From the NCBI GenBank assembly GCA_965644295.1, contig CBFFRP010000433.1:186001-250000 (forward strand): a stretch of 64,000 nt of DNA. Reading direction: 5' to 3'. This document shows positions 34,017 through 44,505 of the stretch, one piece after another (position 1 is the stretch's first letter; every line of letters begins with the position of its first letter). The DNA comes from Paraphysomonas bandaiensis (lineage: Eukaryota > Chrysophyceae). The notes beneath the pieces were generated by a model. It had not been told where the DNA came from, did not search any database, and was given only the letters and a program-made list of their open reading frames with translations. A program made the translations under genes and the position numbers.

Positions 34017-35937
34017 TTATGGCTCTACTACATAAGATGTAGGATTAACTTTAGTATACGAAAAAGCTTTTGTGTATAGAACCCATGCAGCACCAGCAAC
34101 AATTCCAAGGCCACCAAGTGACACAAAAACAACCACTGTCAACGACAACTCCTCTGCACTGTCATCATTACTGGATACTTGCTTCCCCCCAGCAAATATA
34201 GGTAGCGAAGGTGCAGAAGTAGGCACCATGGATGGCACCGTAGTAGGTATACCACTTGGATAGCCAGTCGGTATAGAACTTGGTGTACAAGAAGGTATAC
34301 AACTTGGATAGCCAGTCGGTAAAGAACGTGGTGCACAAGAAGGTATAACACTTGGATAGCCAGTCGGTATAGAACTTGGTGCACAAGAAGGTATACAACT
34401 TGGATAGCCAGTCGGTAAAGAACTTGGTGCACAAGAAGGTATACCACTTGGATAGCCAGTCGGTATAGAACTTGGTGCACAGGAAGGTATACCACTTGGA
34501 TAGCCAGTCGGTAAAGAACTTGGTGCACAAGAAGGTATACCACTTGGATAGCCAGTCGGTAAAGAACTTGGTGCACAAGAAGGTATACCACTTGGATAGC
34601 CAGTCGGTAAAGAACTTGGTGCACTTGGATAGCCAGTCGGTATAGAACTTGGTGCAATTGGACTTCCAGTCGGCACAGAAGTAGGTGCACTAGGAACAAA
34701 GGTAGGTATGCTGGTGGGCGCACTTGTTGGAAGAAAATACTTTATGACTTGGTAGTAAGTAGGAAACAGACAATACGAACCATCACTAGCGCAGCCTCCA
34801 CCGAATGAGGTTCCAGTCATAGAAAAAGTGGTAATCTGCTCAGTTGAAATGTCATACATATAGAAGTACGAGAAATATCTCTGTTTCATAACAATTGTTG
34901 TATCGCCAGGAAGAATTTGCATAAAATGGGGCACATTAACCGAAATAGTGCTCATGGTACTAACTGTCACAGTGGACACAATGATTTTCCGAACTCTTCT
35001 GTAGTCAAGAATGTAAAGAATGGAAAAATCAGAATTAAAGGCCCCAGTTGAAGGATTATCAAAAATCGCGTTCGTTCCTATGCCATCTGAAGAGCCACTT
35101 CTATACAATTGTCCTGCCCAAATAGAAACTGAATTCGCATCAAAATCGATTTTCGTGATATAACTGTATTCTTCAGTAAAGCAGAGGATGTAGGAGTCAT
35201 CTGGACCAATAACTATATCCGATGCTACATTGTAACCTTCTATTGAATCGACTACAGAATTGGTTGCTAAGTCGAGTGTATAAACCCAATGATTACGCTT
35301 CGAATATACAGCAAATGTCCCGTCATTAGATATCTCAAGTGCAGCTAATGCATCATCTAATGAGACTATTGTTTTGACCTCGTAAGTTGTTAAATTAACC
35401 GAACGAATCCCCACGTATTGATCAACCACCAGTGCAAATGAATCATCTCGTGATAAAGTAAGACGTTCAATATTTTCAAAATTTGCATTCGTCCCAACTG
35501 TATAGTAATGTTGTGTTATACAATATACACTTATATTGTTATATATTTTATAGATATATATTGTTACATATAGTTACAGTGCTATATAGTGTATAGTTAT
35601 ATTGTTATATATTGTACAGTTATATTGTAAGATACTGTATGGCTATATCGATACATACGGTATGATTATATTGTTATATATAGTTATAGTGTTATATAGA
35701 GCATGGTTCTAAATAGTTACAGTGTTATATAGTGTATAGTTTTATAGTTGTATAGTTTATAGTTATATATAGTTAGTGTGTTATACTTTGTTATATATAT
35801 ACTGTATATACAGGCATCACTATACCTCCATCTTGAGATCCAAACGAACCATCCCCTGCAATAACCTCAGTGCCGTTTATACCATATGATAACTGCATGC
35901 TAATGAAGCATATGATAATAGTGAGAAGAGATAACAT
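34017..35937 (-). CDS. Cell-surface protein: signal peptide, beta-propeller-like region, PTGYPS repeats, TM helix
   Basis: Exon 1 (35937-35826) and exon 2 (35497-34017) join in phase 1 over a 328-bp intron of TATAGTTATAT-like simple sequence, giving 530 residues. Exon 1 supplies a signal peptide (MLSLLTIIICFISMQLSYG) and VIAGDGSFGSQDG; splicing continues VGTNANFENIERL, an NHL-like repeat start. About 250 residues of propeller-like strands follow (ISNDGTFAVYS, IGPDDSYILCF, DGIGTNAIF). Then come eight 16-residue repeats of the type APSSLPTGYPSGIPSC and a C-terminal TM helix (TVVVFVSLGGLGIVAGAAWV) with a short cytoplasmic tail. Such Pro/Ser/Thr repeats are common in stramenopile wall or surface proteins and are probably O-glycosylated. 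Ligand unknown. Confidence 0.88.
34258..34660. repeat. In-frame 48-bp minisatellite, 8 units plus a partial one
   Basis: GGATAGCCAGTCGGTA recurs every 48 bp from 34258 to 34594 and again at 34627 after a shortened unit. It encodes the 16-residue PTGYPS repeat on the minus strand. Units differ by single changes (GYPSG/GYPSC/GYPSV), so copy number probably varies between strains. Confidence 0.92.
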
Positions 35938-35959
35938 ACTTGCAGGTGATAGTTTCAAC

Positions 35960-35981
35960 TGTAAGTACCCTCCTATATACC

Positions 35982-36013
<32 letters not shown>

Positions 36014-36085
36014 CTATATATATCTATATATATCTATGTATATATACATATATATCTATGCATATATACATACATATGGCGGATG
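35960..36085. repeat. TATATA/TATATC microsatellite
   Basis: About 100 bp of alternating TA with CTATATATA and GTATATAC variants, upstream of the surface-protein gene start. Confidence 0.85.
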
Positions 36086-36585
36086 CATTAAGCCACATGC
36101 AAAGTAACGATCTTGCTTTTGAAATCGTATTCTAAGCATGCAGAGAGGATTAAATGGGAATAACCTCACAATCATTAGGAAAGGGGTATTTTTTCAAATT
36201 ATCCTGATTATTTATGGAAAATAATAAAAACCCTATATTTTTGAACAGCAGTACACGGTATTTGTGGTGTTGCTTAATAAAAAATTCGTTATAAAAATAC
36301 GGAATTTTCATATTTTTTTGAATGAAAATAGAAATTATTTGATCAAAAATCCAGTTTTTTATATTGACCACTATAGTTGTTGGAGTGTATGTATATACAG
36401 CAGTATACCGTATATACGATGTACCAGCAGTATAGAGTGAATACATACAGCATACAGCATACAGCACTATGATTGTGATGGGACGGACGTACAGCAGTAC
36501 ATAGATGTGTATGTATGTATATATATCATCATATGGCTGTCTTCTGGAAGCAAGTAATTCTAGTCCTGTTATAGACTTAGTTAAT

Positions 36586-36813
36586 ATGAAGAAAGTAATC
36601 GATGCAGTGAAATCTATTTGGGGATCAGGCCAACCCAGGTATTTCCATATTGCGGCCTGGGGGTTAGCATTGGGAGTGTTTGGAGGGTGGACATACTACA
36701 ATCAGAATTATGGAATTGTCGATATCAATGACTGGAATGAAAAGATTAAGGCAAAAGAGAAAAAAATGAAAGCTACTGAGAAAGTTGAAGGAGAGAATAG
36801 TAATGAAAAATGA
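36586..36813 (+). CDS. Small one-TM protein, unknown
   Basis: From the ATG at 36586 the frame gives 75 residues: MKKVIDAVKSIWGSGQPRYF, a hydrophobic segment HIAAWGLALGVFGGWTYY, then a Lys/Glu-rich tail (NEKIKAKEKKMKATEKV). The open frame extends 27 codons upstream, but that part looks like leader or intron sequence (TTATAG lies 9 bp before TTAATATG). Size and layout resemble small inner-membrane proteins of mitochondria. I recognise no family. Confidence 0.55.
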   Translation: MKKVIDAVKSIWGSGQPRYFHIAAWGLALGVFGGWTYYNQNYGIVDINDWNEKIKAKEKKMKATEKVEGENSNEK

Positions 36814-37198
36814 TTTAAAGTTTTAGAACATTCGGGTTATAAGTTAAAGTTGTTGCTTGTCGATTGCACTCAGGTAGTGTGAGTGTGGGTGGGTATTTGA
36901 ATGACTTTTCAAAAGAAGTTATGAAGAAACATATCAATTCCATTCACATTTACAATCTTCTACTCGCCAAGTTTCAAGTAACTCGTGTACCATAGTTTAA
37001 ATAATAATTATAAAATGACTATATATTGATGAGGTCAACTGATACTTTTATATATGGAGAGGGTATGCAGAAAATCCTGCAATCAATCGATATGCTACTA
37101 GATATGACTAGTGTAGTACGCACTCACATTGCATTTATTGTATTAACATATATACCCCTGGGATATCATATACTTCTCATAACTATATTAGAAGACAG
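36814..37198. other. Intergenic, nothing recognised
   Basis: 385 bp of 3' flank before the palindromic element. No feature seen. Confidence 0.45.
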
Positions 37199-38269
37199 CA
37201 GGGATAGGGAACAATATATTGTATTGCAATATATTGTACAATATATTGCAATATATTGTAAAATATATTGATTGGTGGACTGGTCAAATATTCCATCAAT
37301 AGTGTTTCTGTTAATAGAGCTCACAATACTATTGCAATATATTGCAATCAATATTATGATAGTCATATAAGAGAAGATCCTCAACTGTATGGTGCAAAAT
37401 ATACGCCTCTGTATACAAATATCCGGAAAATAAGAAAAAAAGCCTATTTTTGATGTTATTTTCTATTTTTTATGTATCGCCAGCTCAAACAGCACTCTAC
37501 ACCTCTCCACATGTATGTACAGTACTTCTCTTAATATAGTATATATATCCTATAGTGACAAGAAGAGACAACTGAATGATGAGTGCATACAAGAGTAGGG
37601 ACATTTACCGCTGTTTTTGGAGTCCGGTCGAAGGTGTCCCGAACAAACACGAGTGTAAAATCTGCGGACGTAAACGACAACAGAATATTCGGAATGGATA
37701 CAACAATCTAAAGGATCACACTTTCTCTCATGATGTGTGGGAGGAGACATTGAAGAGGTATTTACGGGGTGTGATCCTTTAGATTGTTGTATCCATTCCG
37801 AATATTCTGTTGTCGTTTACGTCCGCAGATTTTACACTCGTGTTTGTTCGGGACACCTTCGACCGGACTCCAAAAACAGCGGTAAATGTCCCTACTCTTG
37901 TATGCACTCATCATTCAGTTGTCTCTTCTTGTCACTATAGGATATATATACTATATTAAGAGAAGTACTGTACATACATGTGGAGAGGTGTAGAGTGCTG
38001 TTTGAGCTGGCGATACATAAAAAATAGAAAATAACATCAAAAATAGGCTTTTTTTCTTATTTTCCGGATATTTGTATACAGAGGCGTATATTTTGCACCA
38101 TACAGTTGAGGATCTTCTCTTATATGACTATCATAATATTGATTGCAATATATTGCAATAGTATTGTGAGCTCTATTAACAGAAACACTATTGATGGAAT
38201 ATTTGACCAGTCCACCAATCAATATATTGTACAATATATTGCAATACAATATATTGTTCCCTATCCCTG
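37199..38269. mobile_element. Foldback hAT1 element: 0.5-kb near-perfect inverted repeat
   Basis: The left arm 37199-37721 and right arm 37769-38269 are reverse complements with no mismatch seen by eye except a ~22-bp extra CAATATATTG-type unit in the left terminus. They are separated by a 47-bp loop. Both outer ends are the same (right-type) hAT1 terminus CAGGGATAGGGAACAATATA. Each arm carries the first part of the transposase gene, including a BED zinc-finger exon, so the two copies face each other. Flanking 8-mers (GAAGACAG and ATATATAC) do not match, so the unit arose by rearrangement, not clean insertion. Transcription through it would make a long hairpin RNA. Confidence 0.9.
37576..37782 (+). 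pseudogene. BED-type zinc-finger part of the hAT1 transposase
   Basis: The frame reads NKHECKICGRKRQQN and then NNLKDHTFSHDVW: a C-x2-C pair followed by an H-x4-H pair, the BED finger of hAT transposases. Coding sequence runs into the loop of the palindrome and is cut there; the same exon lies inverted in the right arm (about 37769-37914, minus-sense). The rest of the transposase is not contiguous with it. This is the DNA-binding N-terminus only. Confidence 0.8.
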
Positions 38270-38327
38270 ATATATACAGCCCTCTCTATAAAACATAACA
38301 TCCATTCTTCTACAAATAAGATAAAAT

Positions 38328-38540
38328 TTATTTTAGTGCTTTCATAGCTTTTTGAATTCTTTTTTGTCTCCACTTGGAGTAGGACATCGATGACCCAGAA
38401 GTCCCATCGTTGTGGTTAGTACACATGAGCGCATCGTAGTTTGGACTAACGAAATATGCCACCGAAGTACGTTCAGAACATTGACTAGAGACACTTGACG
38501 ATTCCGTGGGGTGAGGTGGGACTACTGATTCTGGTAACAC
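38328..38540 (-). pseudogene. Coding-like fragment, unidentified
   Basis: An open frame of ~70 residues ends SMSYSKWRQKRIQKAMKALK before a TAA and starts in a Ser/Pro-rich part (LPESVVPPHPTESSSVSSQ). It looks like the 3' end of a gene on the strand opposite to the adjoining transposase. No start, donor or acceptor is clear. It could be a captured host fragment or a second transposon ORF. Confidence 0.35.
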
Positions 38541-38581
38541 CGTATTACTTGTGTGAAATTGTCGAATGTTATAATATATAT

Positions 38582-39570
38582 TAGGTGTACCCCTAGTTGG
38601 ATGTGCATCTCACCGACTAAATCTCGCTGTCAATGAACTCATTGGCAGCAAAGAGAAGAGGAATAACCAAGGAGATGTGACAAGATCTGACGAAGGCATT
38701 AGGCCTCTTATTCGCAAAGTAGACCTACTAATGGGGAAGTTGAAGCAGATTAAGAATGCTGCATTGCTACGTGGCCAAACCAGTCTGCTACCAGAAAGGG
38801 TAAATGTCACAAGATGGTCTTCTATGTTTCAGGTTCTCGTAAAGTGGATGCGTATAAAAGATCATGTATTAAAAATTGAAGACTTACCGCTTGCAGTTAC
38901 TGATATGATTCCTACTCCTCGACAGAATACCGAAATAATCGCCCTTGTAGACGACCTGAGGAAGTTTGAAAGCGTCTCGAAATTGCTTCAAACTGGAGGA
39001 TCAAGTCAAGTGAATCTTTATGAATGCCGGAACATATTTGATGGCTTATTGAGGGACTTTAGGCCAAAGTATCCACTATCTGCTTTACAGAAAAACAGTC
39101 CCATTGTTAATGATCCGAATTTCGAGAATGGAATTGCAAAACTCCAAGCAGGCGAAGAATTGGACTTGACAAGATCTGAGAAAGATGCTGTTAGAATATA
39201 TCTCCGTTCAGACAGTGATTATTGCAACAATACAGAGGATGATGAAGCTGAAGTTGGCTATGCGGAAAAAATTCTTCAATCAGCTCAAAAACTTAAGAAG
39301 CGAAAAGTTGAAATATCTAAGTACAGGTGCACGAGTCATGTAGTATGTACTTCCAATACGTGTGAACGCCTGTTCAGCGCAGCAAAACTGATTATATCAG
39401 TGTTGCGCAAACGTATGCATCCTACTACACTTAATATGCTGTTGTTTCTGAAAGCTAACCGACAGTTGTGGCCGGATGCAAGCATATTTCAATCAATATT
39501 GAATGAATATGGTGATGATGATGTCACCGATGATGGCTCAGAGGATGAGTATGAGGAAACTTTTAATTAA
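38582..39570 (+). CDS. hAT1 transposase, large C-terminal part (5' truncated)
   Basis: The open frame begins after an acceptor-like ATATTAG near 38582 and reads VPLVGCASHRLNLAVNELIG, the hAT motif C-x-x-H-x-L-N-L, then VTRWSSMFQVL and, at the C-terminus, the dimerisation domain CTSNTCERLFSAAKLIISV followed by TLNMLLFLKANRQLW. The ORF is uninterrupted for ~330 residues. The BED and N-terminal catalytic exons are absent upstream and are replaced by the palindrome, so the protein is incomplete. The stop codon is exactly where the next element has inserted: related copies read AATTAG here; this one reads AATTAA. Confidence 0.88.
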
Positions 39571-39775
39571 AGTCGAGGTAATACCAAAACCTGGTAAAGC
39601 AATTTCACCAGGTTTCATATATAAGTATTGAGTTATTATTTTACTGTAATTTGTATCTGAGAGGTTAAAGATAAAGAAAAAGTCGCAAGTATAGTTGTTA
39701 TTAGCAGTATTTATTGCGTTAAAAGTTGGCCCTGCTATTATTACTTGTGTTTTGTAATATCATATTCTCATATAG

Positions 39776-39975
39776 CTACACCTGCTTCGCTTGAGACTGC
39801 AAACGCTCCAACCGAATAGCCTGATTTCGGATACATTGCATACGCATATAGCCATCTTTACCACTACTACTTACAGTAGTATTAGTACCTATGCTCGGAA
39901 ACGACGCGGCAACAGCCGCTGGGGGCACATTGCTAGTAGGTGGAGGATCATAAGCAGGTGAAGGATCATAAGCAG
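39776..39975 (-). pseudogene. Last-exon-like fragment associated with the 225-bp repeats
   Basis: The frame reads AYDPSPAYDPPPTSNVPPAA and ends RMQCIRNQAIRLERLQSQAK then QV and stop. It looks like the C-terminus of a protein with a Pro-rich linker and a short helical, basic end. Upstream, instead of a clean acceptor, the repeated intron sequence runs straight into the frame, so splicing is probably broken. Confidence 0.4.
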
Positions 39976-40595
39976 TTAGTACAGTGTATAGTAACAACGC
40001 ACAACAATAATCAGAACAATACCGCATATATACGACATACGACCCCGTCACCATCTTTATGAACAGTATTACTTACCCTGCTCGTGCGCTTTCGTGGTAT
40101 CTCTTCCTCCGCCTCCGGGTCGTCGTTGGATATGTCGCCACGAATGTTGACAACATTCTTCTTCCCGTTGCACTTCTCCTACACCATAATATGTACACAG
40201 TTAGTGCAGTGTATAGTAACAACGCACAACAATAATCAGAACAATACCGCATATATACGACATACGACCCCGTCACCATCTTTATGAACAGTATTACTTA
40301 CCCTGCTCGTGCACTTTCGTGGTATCTCTTCCTCCGCCTCCGGGTCGTCGTTGGATATGTCGCCACGAATGTTGACAACATTCTTCTTCCCGTTGCACTT
40401 CTCCTACACCATAATATGTACACAGTTAGTGCAGTGTATAGTAACAACGCACAACAATAATCAGAACAATACCGCATATATACGACATACGACCCCGTCA
40501 CCATCTTTATGAGCAGTATTGCTTACCCTGCTCGTGCACTTTCGTGGTATCTCTTCCTCCGCCTCCGGGTCGTCGTTGGATATGTCGCCATGTCT
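39970..40595 (-). repeat. 225-bp tandem repeat carrying a repeated exon, about 2.7 copies
   Basis: Units start near 39970, 40193 and 40418. On the minus strand each holds an exon bounded by ATTATGGTGTAG and a GTAAGTAATAC donor, encoding EKCNGKKNVVNIRGDISN and DDPEAEEEIPRKRTSR (34 residues, 102 bp, a multiple of 3), followed by a ~120-bp intron. The first two full units are almost identical. The third is interrupted where the GTGTCTGTC repeat begins at ~40590. Confidence 0.75.
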
Positions 40596-41350
40596 GAGAG
40601 TGGTATCAGCTCTGGCAGCAATCTGATGTATGTGTACGTGTCTGTCTGTCTGTCTGTGTGCTCAGGAGGTGTGATCCACACAACAATGAACACCTCATCC
40701 GATAAACCACACCTCCTGAGCACTCCTCACTGTCATCAACAATGTCACCATATTAACATCAGAAGATACTAACTCAGAAGATACATGCATCACTCTATAT
40801 GTATGCATGTGTATGGTGTGTTAAGTTATGCATATATATATATTATTGTCATGATGTGCGTGTTGTAAGCACTGCTCGTGCAGTGTGGTTGCGGTGTAGT
40901 ATGATGGGTTCAATGTTCAGGTGGGCTCAAAGCAGGGGGAATAGGAAGTGTTCTAACGTGCACAATCAAACGATGTTATAATGTTTCGTCTGCTTGTACT
41001 TGTTGGACCTCTCTACACGAGTCCACACTCCTCAATCCACTGTATGAGGCTCTGTGCTACAGCCTCGTGACCAAACACTGTCATGAAGACCTTCCTGGAA
41101 GGCAGTTATAAGCCTGCAACTCTGAACCACATAGTAAGAAGTGTCATCTGAGAGTGGTGTGACCTCTGCAGCATTCGGAGGTGTGTGTATGTATGTGTGT
41201 GTCTGTCTGTGTGCTCAGGAGGTGTGATCCACACAACAATGAACACCTCATCCGATAAACCACACCTCCTGAGCACTCCTCACTGTCATCAACAATGTCA
41301 CCATCTAAGCACCAGAAGATACTGACTCAGAAGATCCATCCCTCTATATG
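40596..41350. repeat. Copies of the 28.5-29.3 kb repeat segment
   Basis: Contains hairpin units with CTCAGGAGGTGTGATCCACA at about 40660 and 41215, a truncated SINE-like copy (40820-40900) and the TGACCAAACACTGTCATGAA block (41070). Order and spacing parallel 28.55-29.34 kb, so the two regions share a duplicated segment. Confidence 0.75.
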
Positions 41351-41371
41351 TATGTATGTGTGTGTGTGTGT

Positions 41372-41600
41372 GTTAAGTTATGCATATGTATTATGGTCAA
41401 GATGTGCGTGTTGTAGTCACTGCTCGTGCAGTGTGGTTGCGGCGTAGTGTATGCACACCGCGTCCTCACCACACACTCATGACGCGTGTTCGACGCTCTT
41501 GTGGGGCGTTTTTGGTCAAATTCAAATTTTTTTTGTACGTGTTTTTCTATATGTTATGCTGCGCCGTGCTCGATCTGGGCGCACATGCATGTCTAGATGT
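41372..41600 (+). repeat. Candidate tRNA-like SINE, copy 2
   Basis: Nearly identical to 29372-29600: A-box-like GCTCGTGCAGTGTGGTTGCG near 41425 and B-box-like GTGTTCGACGC near 41488, then GGTCAAATTCAAATTTTTTT and a divergent 3' end. Lies inside the TTA-flanked element. Confidence 0.45.
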
Positions 41601-41794
41601 GTCCGGTGCGAGGAACATATTTTGAAATGCATGCACTTCATCTCCATGTGCAGTTAGTTTCTATCACATCAACACCATATCAATAGTAGCATGTGATGTG
41701 ATGTGATGTGATGTCATCTGGGACACACAAAAAGGTACGACGACACGAACCTGTCTGCCATGAATGTCTGTTATGCTTGATTACATGTACGTAC

Positions 41795-42790
41795 GTATAT
41801 ATAATGGTTGCGGAAGGAAACCTGTGACTTCAACTCGCCTCAATAGCGGTGGCGACTGCTATTGGGACAGTGTCGTCATGAAAAGATGTGACCTTCCCAA
41901 CCTTCATATGTTATACTTGTTTGTTCGGTCACCTGTGATATCCACTCGTGTCAGTAGCGGTGGCGACTGCTATTGGCGCAGGGTTGTCATGAAAAGATGT
42001 CGACAGAACTTACTTGTATGTTATACTGTATATATAATGGTTGCGGAAGGAAACCTGTGACTTCAACTCGCCTCAATAGCGGTGGCGACTGCTATTGGGA
42101 CAGTGTCGTCATGAAAAGATGTGACCTTCCCAACCTTCATATGTTATACTTGTTTGTTCGGTCACCTGTGATATCCACTCGTGTCAGTAGCGGTGGCGAC
42201 TGCTATTGGCGCAGGGTTGTCATGAAAAGATGTCGACAGAACTTACTTGTATGTTATACTGTATATATAATGGTTGCGGAAGGAAACCTGTGACTTCAAC
42301 TCGCCTCAATAGCGGTGGCGACTGCTATTGGGACAGTGTCGTCATGAAAAGATGTGACCTTCCCAACCTTCATATGTTATACTTGTTTGTTCGGTCACCT
42401 GTGATATCCACTCGTGTCAGTAGCGGTGGCGACTGCTATTGGCGCAGGGTTGTCATGAAAAGATGTCGACAGAACTTACTTGTATGTTATACTGTATATA
42501 TAATGGTTGCGGAAGGAAACCTGTGACTTCAACTCGCCTCAATAGCGGTGGCGACTGCTATTGGGACAGTGTCGTCATGAAAAGATGTGACCTTCCCAAC
42601 CTTCATATGTTATACTTGTTTGTTCGGTCACCTGTGATATCCACTCGTGTCAGTAGCGGTGGCGACTGCTATTGGCGCAGGGTTGTCATGAAAAGATGTC
42701 GACAGAACTTACTTGTATGTTATACTGTATATATAATGGTTGCGGAAGGAAACCTGTGACTTCAACTCGCCTCAATAGCGGTGGTATATA
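41795..42790 (+). repeat. 233-bp tandem repeat, 4 units plus a partial fifth
   Basis: Units begin TATATATAATGGTTGCGGAA at about 41796, 42029, 42262, 42495 and 42728. Each unit is itself two half-repeats sharing AGCGGTGGCGACTGCTATTG and GTCATGAAAAGATGT. Copies look identical. 233 is not a multiple of 3, but each unit gives the same ~100-codon frame ending VAEGNL; I treat this as a by-product. Confidence 0.9.
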
Positions 42791-43140
42791 GTGATATGGT
42801 ATAGTGGTATATTGTGAGATGGTATAGTGGTATATTGTGATATGGTATAGTGGTATATTGTGAGATGGTATAGTGGTATATTGTGAGATGGTATAGTGGT
42901 ATATAGTGATATGGTATAGTGTTATATAGTGAGATGGTATAGTGGTATATAGTGGGATGGTATCTGCGTGTATTGTGAGATGGTACAATGGTTGTATAGT
43001 GAGATGGTATAGTGGTATATAGTGAGATAGTATAGTGGTATATAGTGAGATGGTATAGTGATGTATAGTGAGATGGTATAGTGGTATAATATAGTGATGT
43101 ATAGTGAGGTAGTATATGGGTGTATAGTGAAATATAAAAG
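42785..43140. repeat. GGTATAGTGGTATATTGTGAGAT minisatellite, left block
   Basis: An array of imperfect ~21-23-bp units of the type ATGGTATAGTGGTATA. It follows directly on the 233-bp repeat. The same satellite resumes at 44100, so the sequence between interrupts one array. Confidence 0.9.
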
Positions 43141-43305
43141 AATATCTGATTATTACATGAGAACGGTTGCGTACAGAAACTAGTTTTACATCTATAGAAT
43201 AACTAATAACTCGACTTACTATATACTACTATTAGCGGGCTACCGTCTCGGGACTGCTTGTGCATCGCTGCGAGCACCATGGTTCAACCGTCCCTTGCAG
43301 TGAGG

Positions 43306-44091
43306 TTAATCGGGGGGTCTGCCTTTGGGCAGTGTGTCTGCCGGGCCTGTATCGTGAGTTTTACGGGGGATGGTTGGGGCTAGATGTATATGAGAGTGTA
43401 AGTCGGTGGTGTAGATGGTGCTCGTTGTCGAGGTGGGATTTCGACCACAAGTAAGGAGGAGTTGTTTCCGGAGTGGTGGTGCTTGTCTCTGTCGGGTTCG
43501 GACTCTTGCAGCGGATAGAATTCTTGGGGTGGATGTCGCTAGGAGTAGTTGGAGTATTTTTGGTGTCGGGTGAGTATCCTGCGACGGGCGTTGCTGTGAG
43601 TGTGGTGGGGTCGTAATCGGTGTTACTGATGCCGTGTCTGTGTTGTGATGTCTGAGACCTCTGTTTCGAAGCATGCGGAGCCCTCCACCATATAGGGGAA
43701 GGAGGATAGAGGTTACGGATTTTTCGAGAACGTGGAACTGATGTTCGAGCAGTGAGCTGGATATGTGGCGTCCGAATGCGTCGGTCAATTGTGTGGCAGT
43801 AATGTGGCCGGTCCAGTAGCGCTCAGCCTGGGGTGTGTGTGGATTCCATGCGGCTTTTGCTAGTTTGATTATGGCGGTGTGGAACCAGGGATGGGGGAGC
43901 GTGCGTGTGCGAAGTTTGTCGAACTTGTGGTGTGCTTGGTGAACATCTTCACGTATGTGAGTGAGGTCGGGGTGTGTGCAGGTGAGAAGCATGTGTGCCA
44001 TGTTGTCGATTGGGAGTGCACAGTCTGCGCATGCTGAGGCCGTTGTTATGTGATCAGGCCCGGTTTTCCCTTTGGCTTGATTTCTGCCCAT
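43306..44091 (-). pseudogene. Retroelement (non-LTR-like) reverse-transcriptase C-terminal fragment
   Basis: An uninterrupted 261-codon frame with much higher GC than its surroundings. Near its N-terminus is C-x2-C-x8-H-x4-C (CADCALPIDNMAHMLLTC), like the zinc-binding domain that follows reverse transcriptase in non-LTR elements. A Pro/Thr/His-rich basic C-terminus follows. The frame is open upstream to WDKSYAMGRNQ and is then cut by the minisatellite at ~44112; no RT catalytic domain is present. Identification rests on one motif and is tentative. The piece interrupts the minisatellite. Confidence 0.5.
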
Positions 44092-44104
44092 CGCGTATGA
44101 TTTG

Positions 44105-44505
44105 TCCCATACGTAGGTGTATAGTGAAATGGTATATGGGTGTATAGTGAGATAGTGTAGTGATGTATAGTTAGGTGGTATAGTGGTATACAGTAGATGG
44201 TATAGTGGTATAATATAGTGGGATGGTATAGTGATGCATAGTAATATGGTATGGGTGTATAGTGAGATGGTATATGGGTGTATAGTGAGATGGTATATGG
44301 GTGTATAGTGAGATAGTGTAGTGATGTATAGTTAGGTGGTATAGTGGCATACAGTAGATGGTATAGTGGTATAATATAGTGGGATGGTATAGTGATGCAT
44401 AGTAATATGGTATGGGTGTATAGTGAGATGGTATATGGGTGTATAGTGAGATGGTATGTGGGTGTATTCTGAGATGGTGTAGTGGTGTTTAGTGAGATGG
44501 TTATA
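44105..44505. repeat. GTGTATAGTGAGATGGTATA minisatellite, right block
   Basis: Continuation of the array at 42785-43140, with a higher-order ~175-bp duplication (44150-44320 resembles 44330-44480). AT-rich sequence follows to the element's right TIR at 44734. Confidence 0.88.

Noticed and set aside
34139-34723. Leu/Tyr/Val-rich 194-codon minus frame
   Set aside because: Shadow frame of the in-frame 48-bp PTGYPS minisatellite, which has no stop in that frame.
37737-37940. 67-codon plus-strand frame
   Set aside because: Antisense shadow of the BED exon in the right arm of the palindrome; an identical frame appears on the minus strand of the left arm.
41764-42759. 106-codon frames in the 233-bp repeat
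   Set aside because: They come from a repeat whose length is not a multiple of three; the repeated protein is an artefact of DNA duplication.
41795-42790. CRISPR-like array
   Set aside because: Units are contiguous 233-bp repeats without unique spacers, in a eukaryotic genome.
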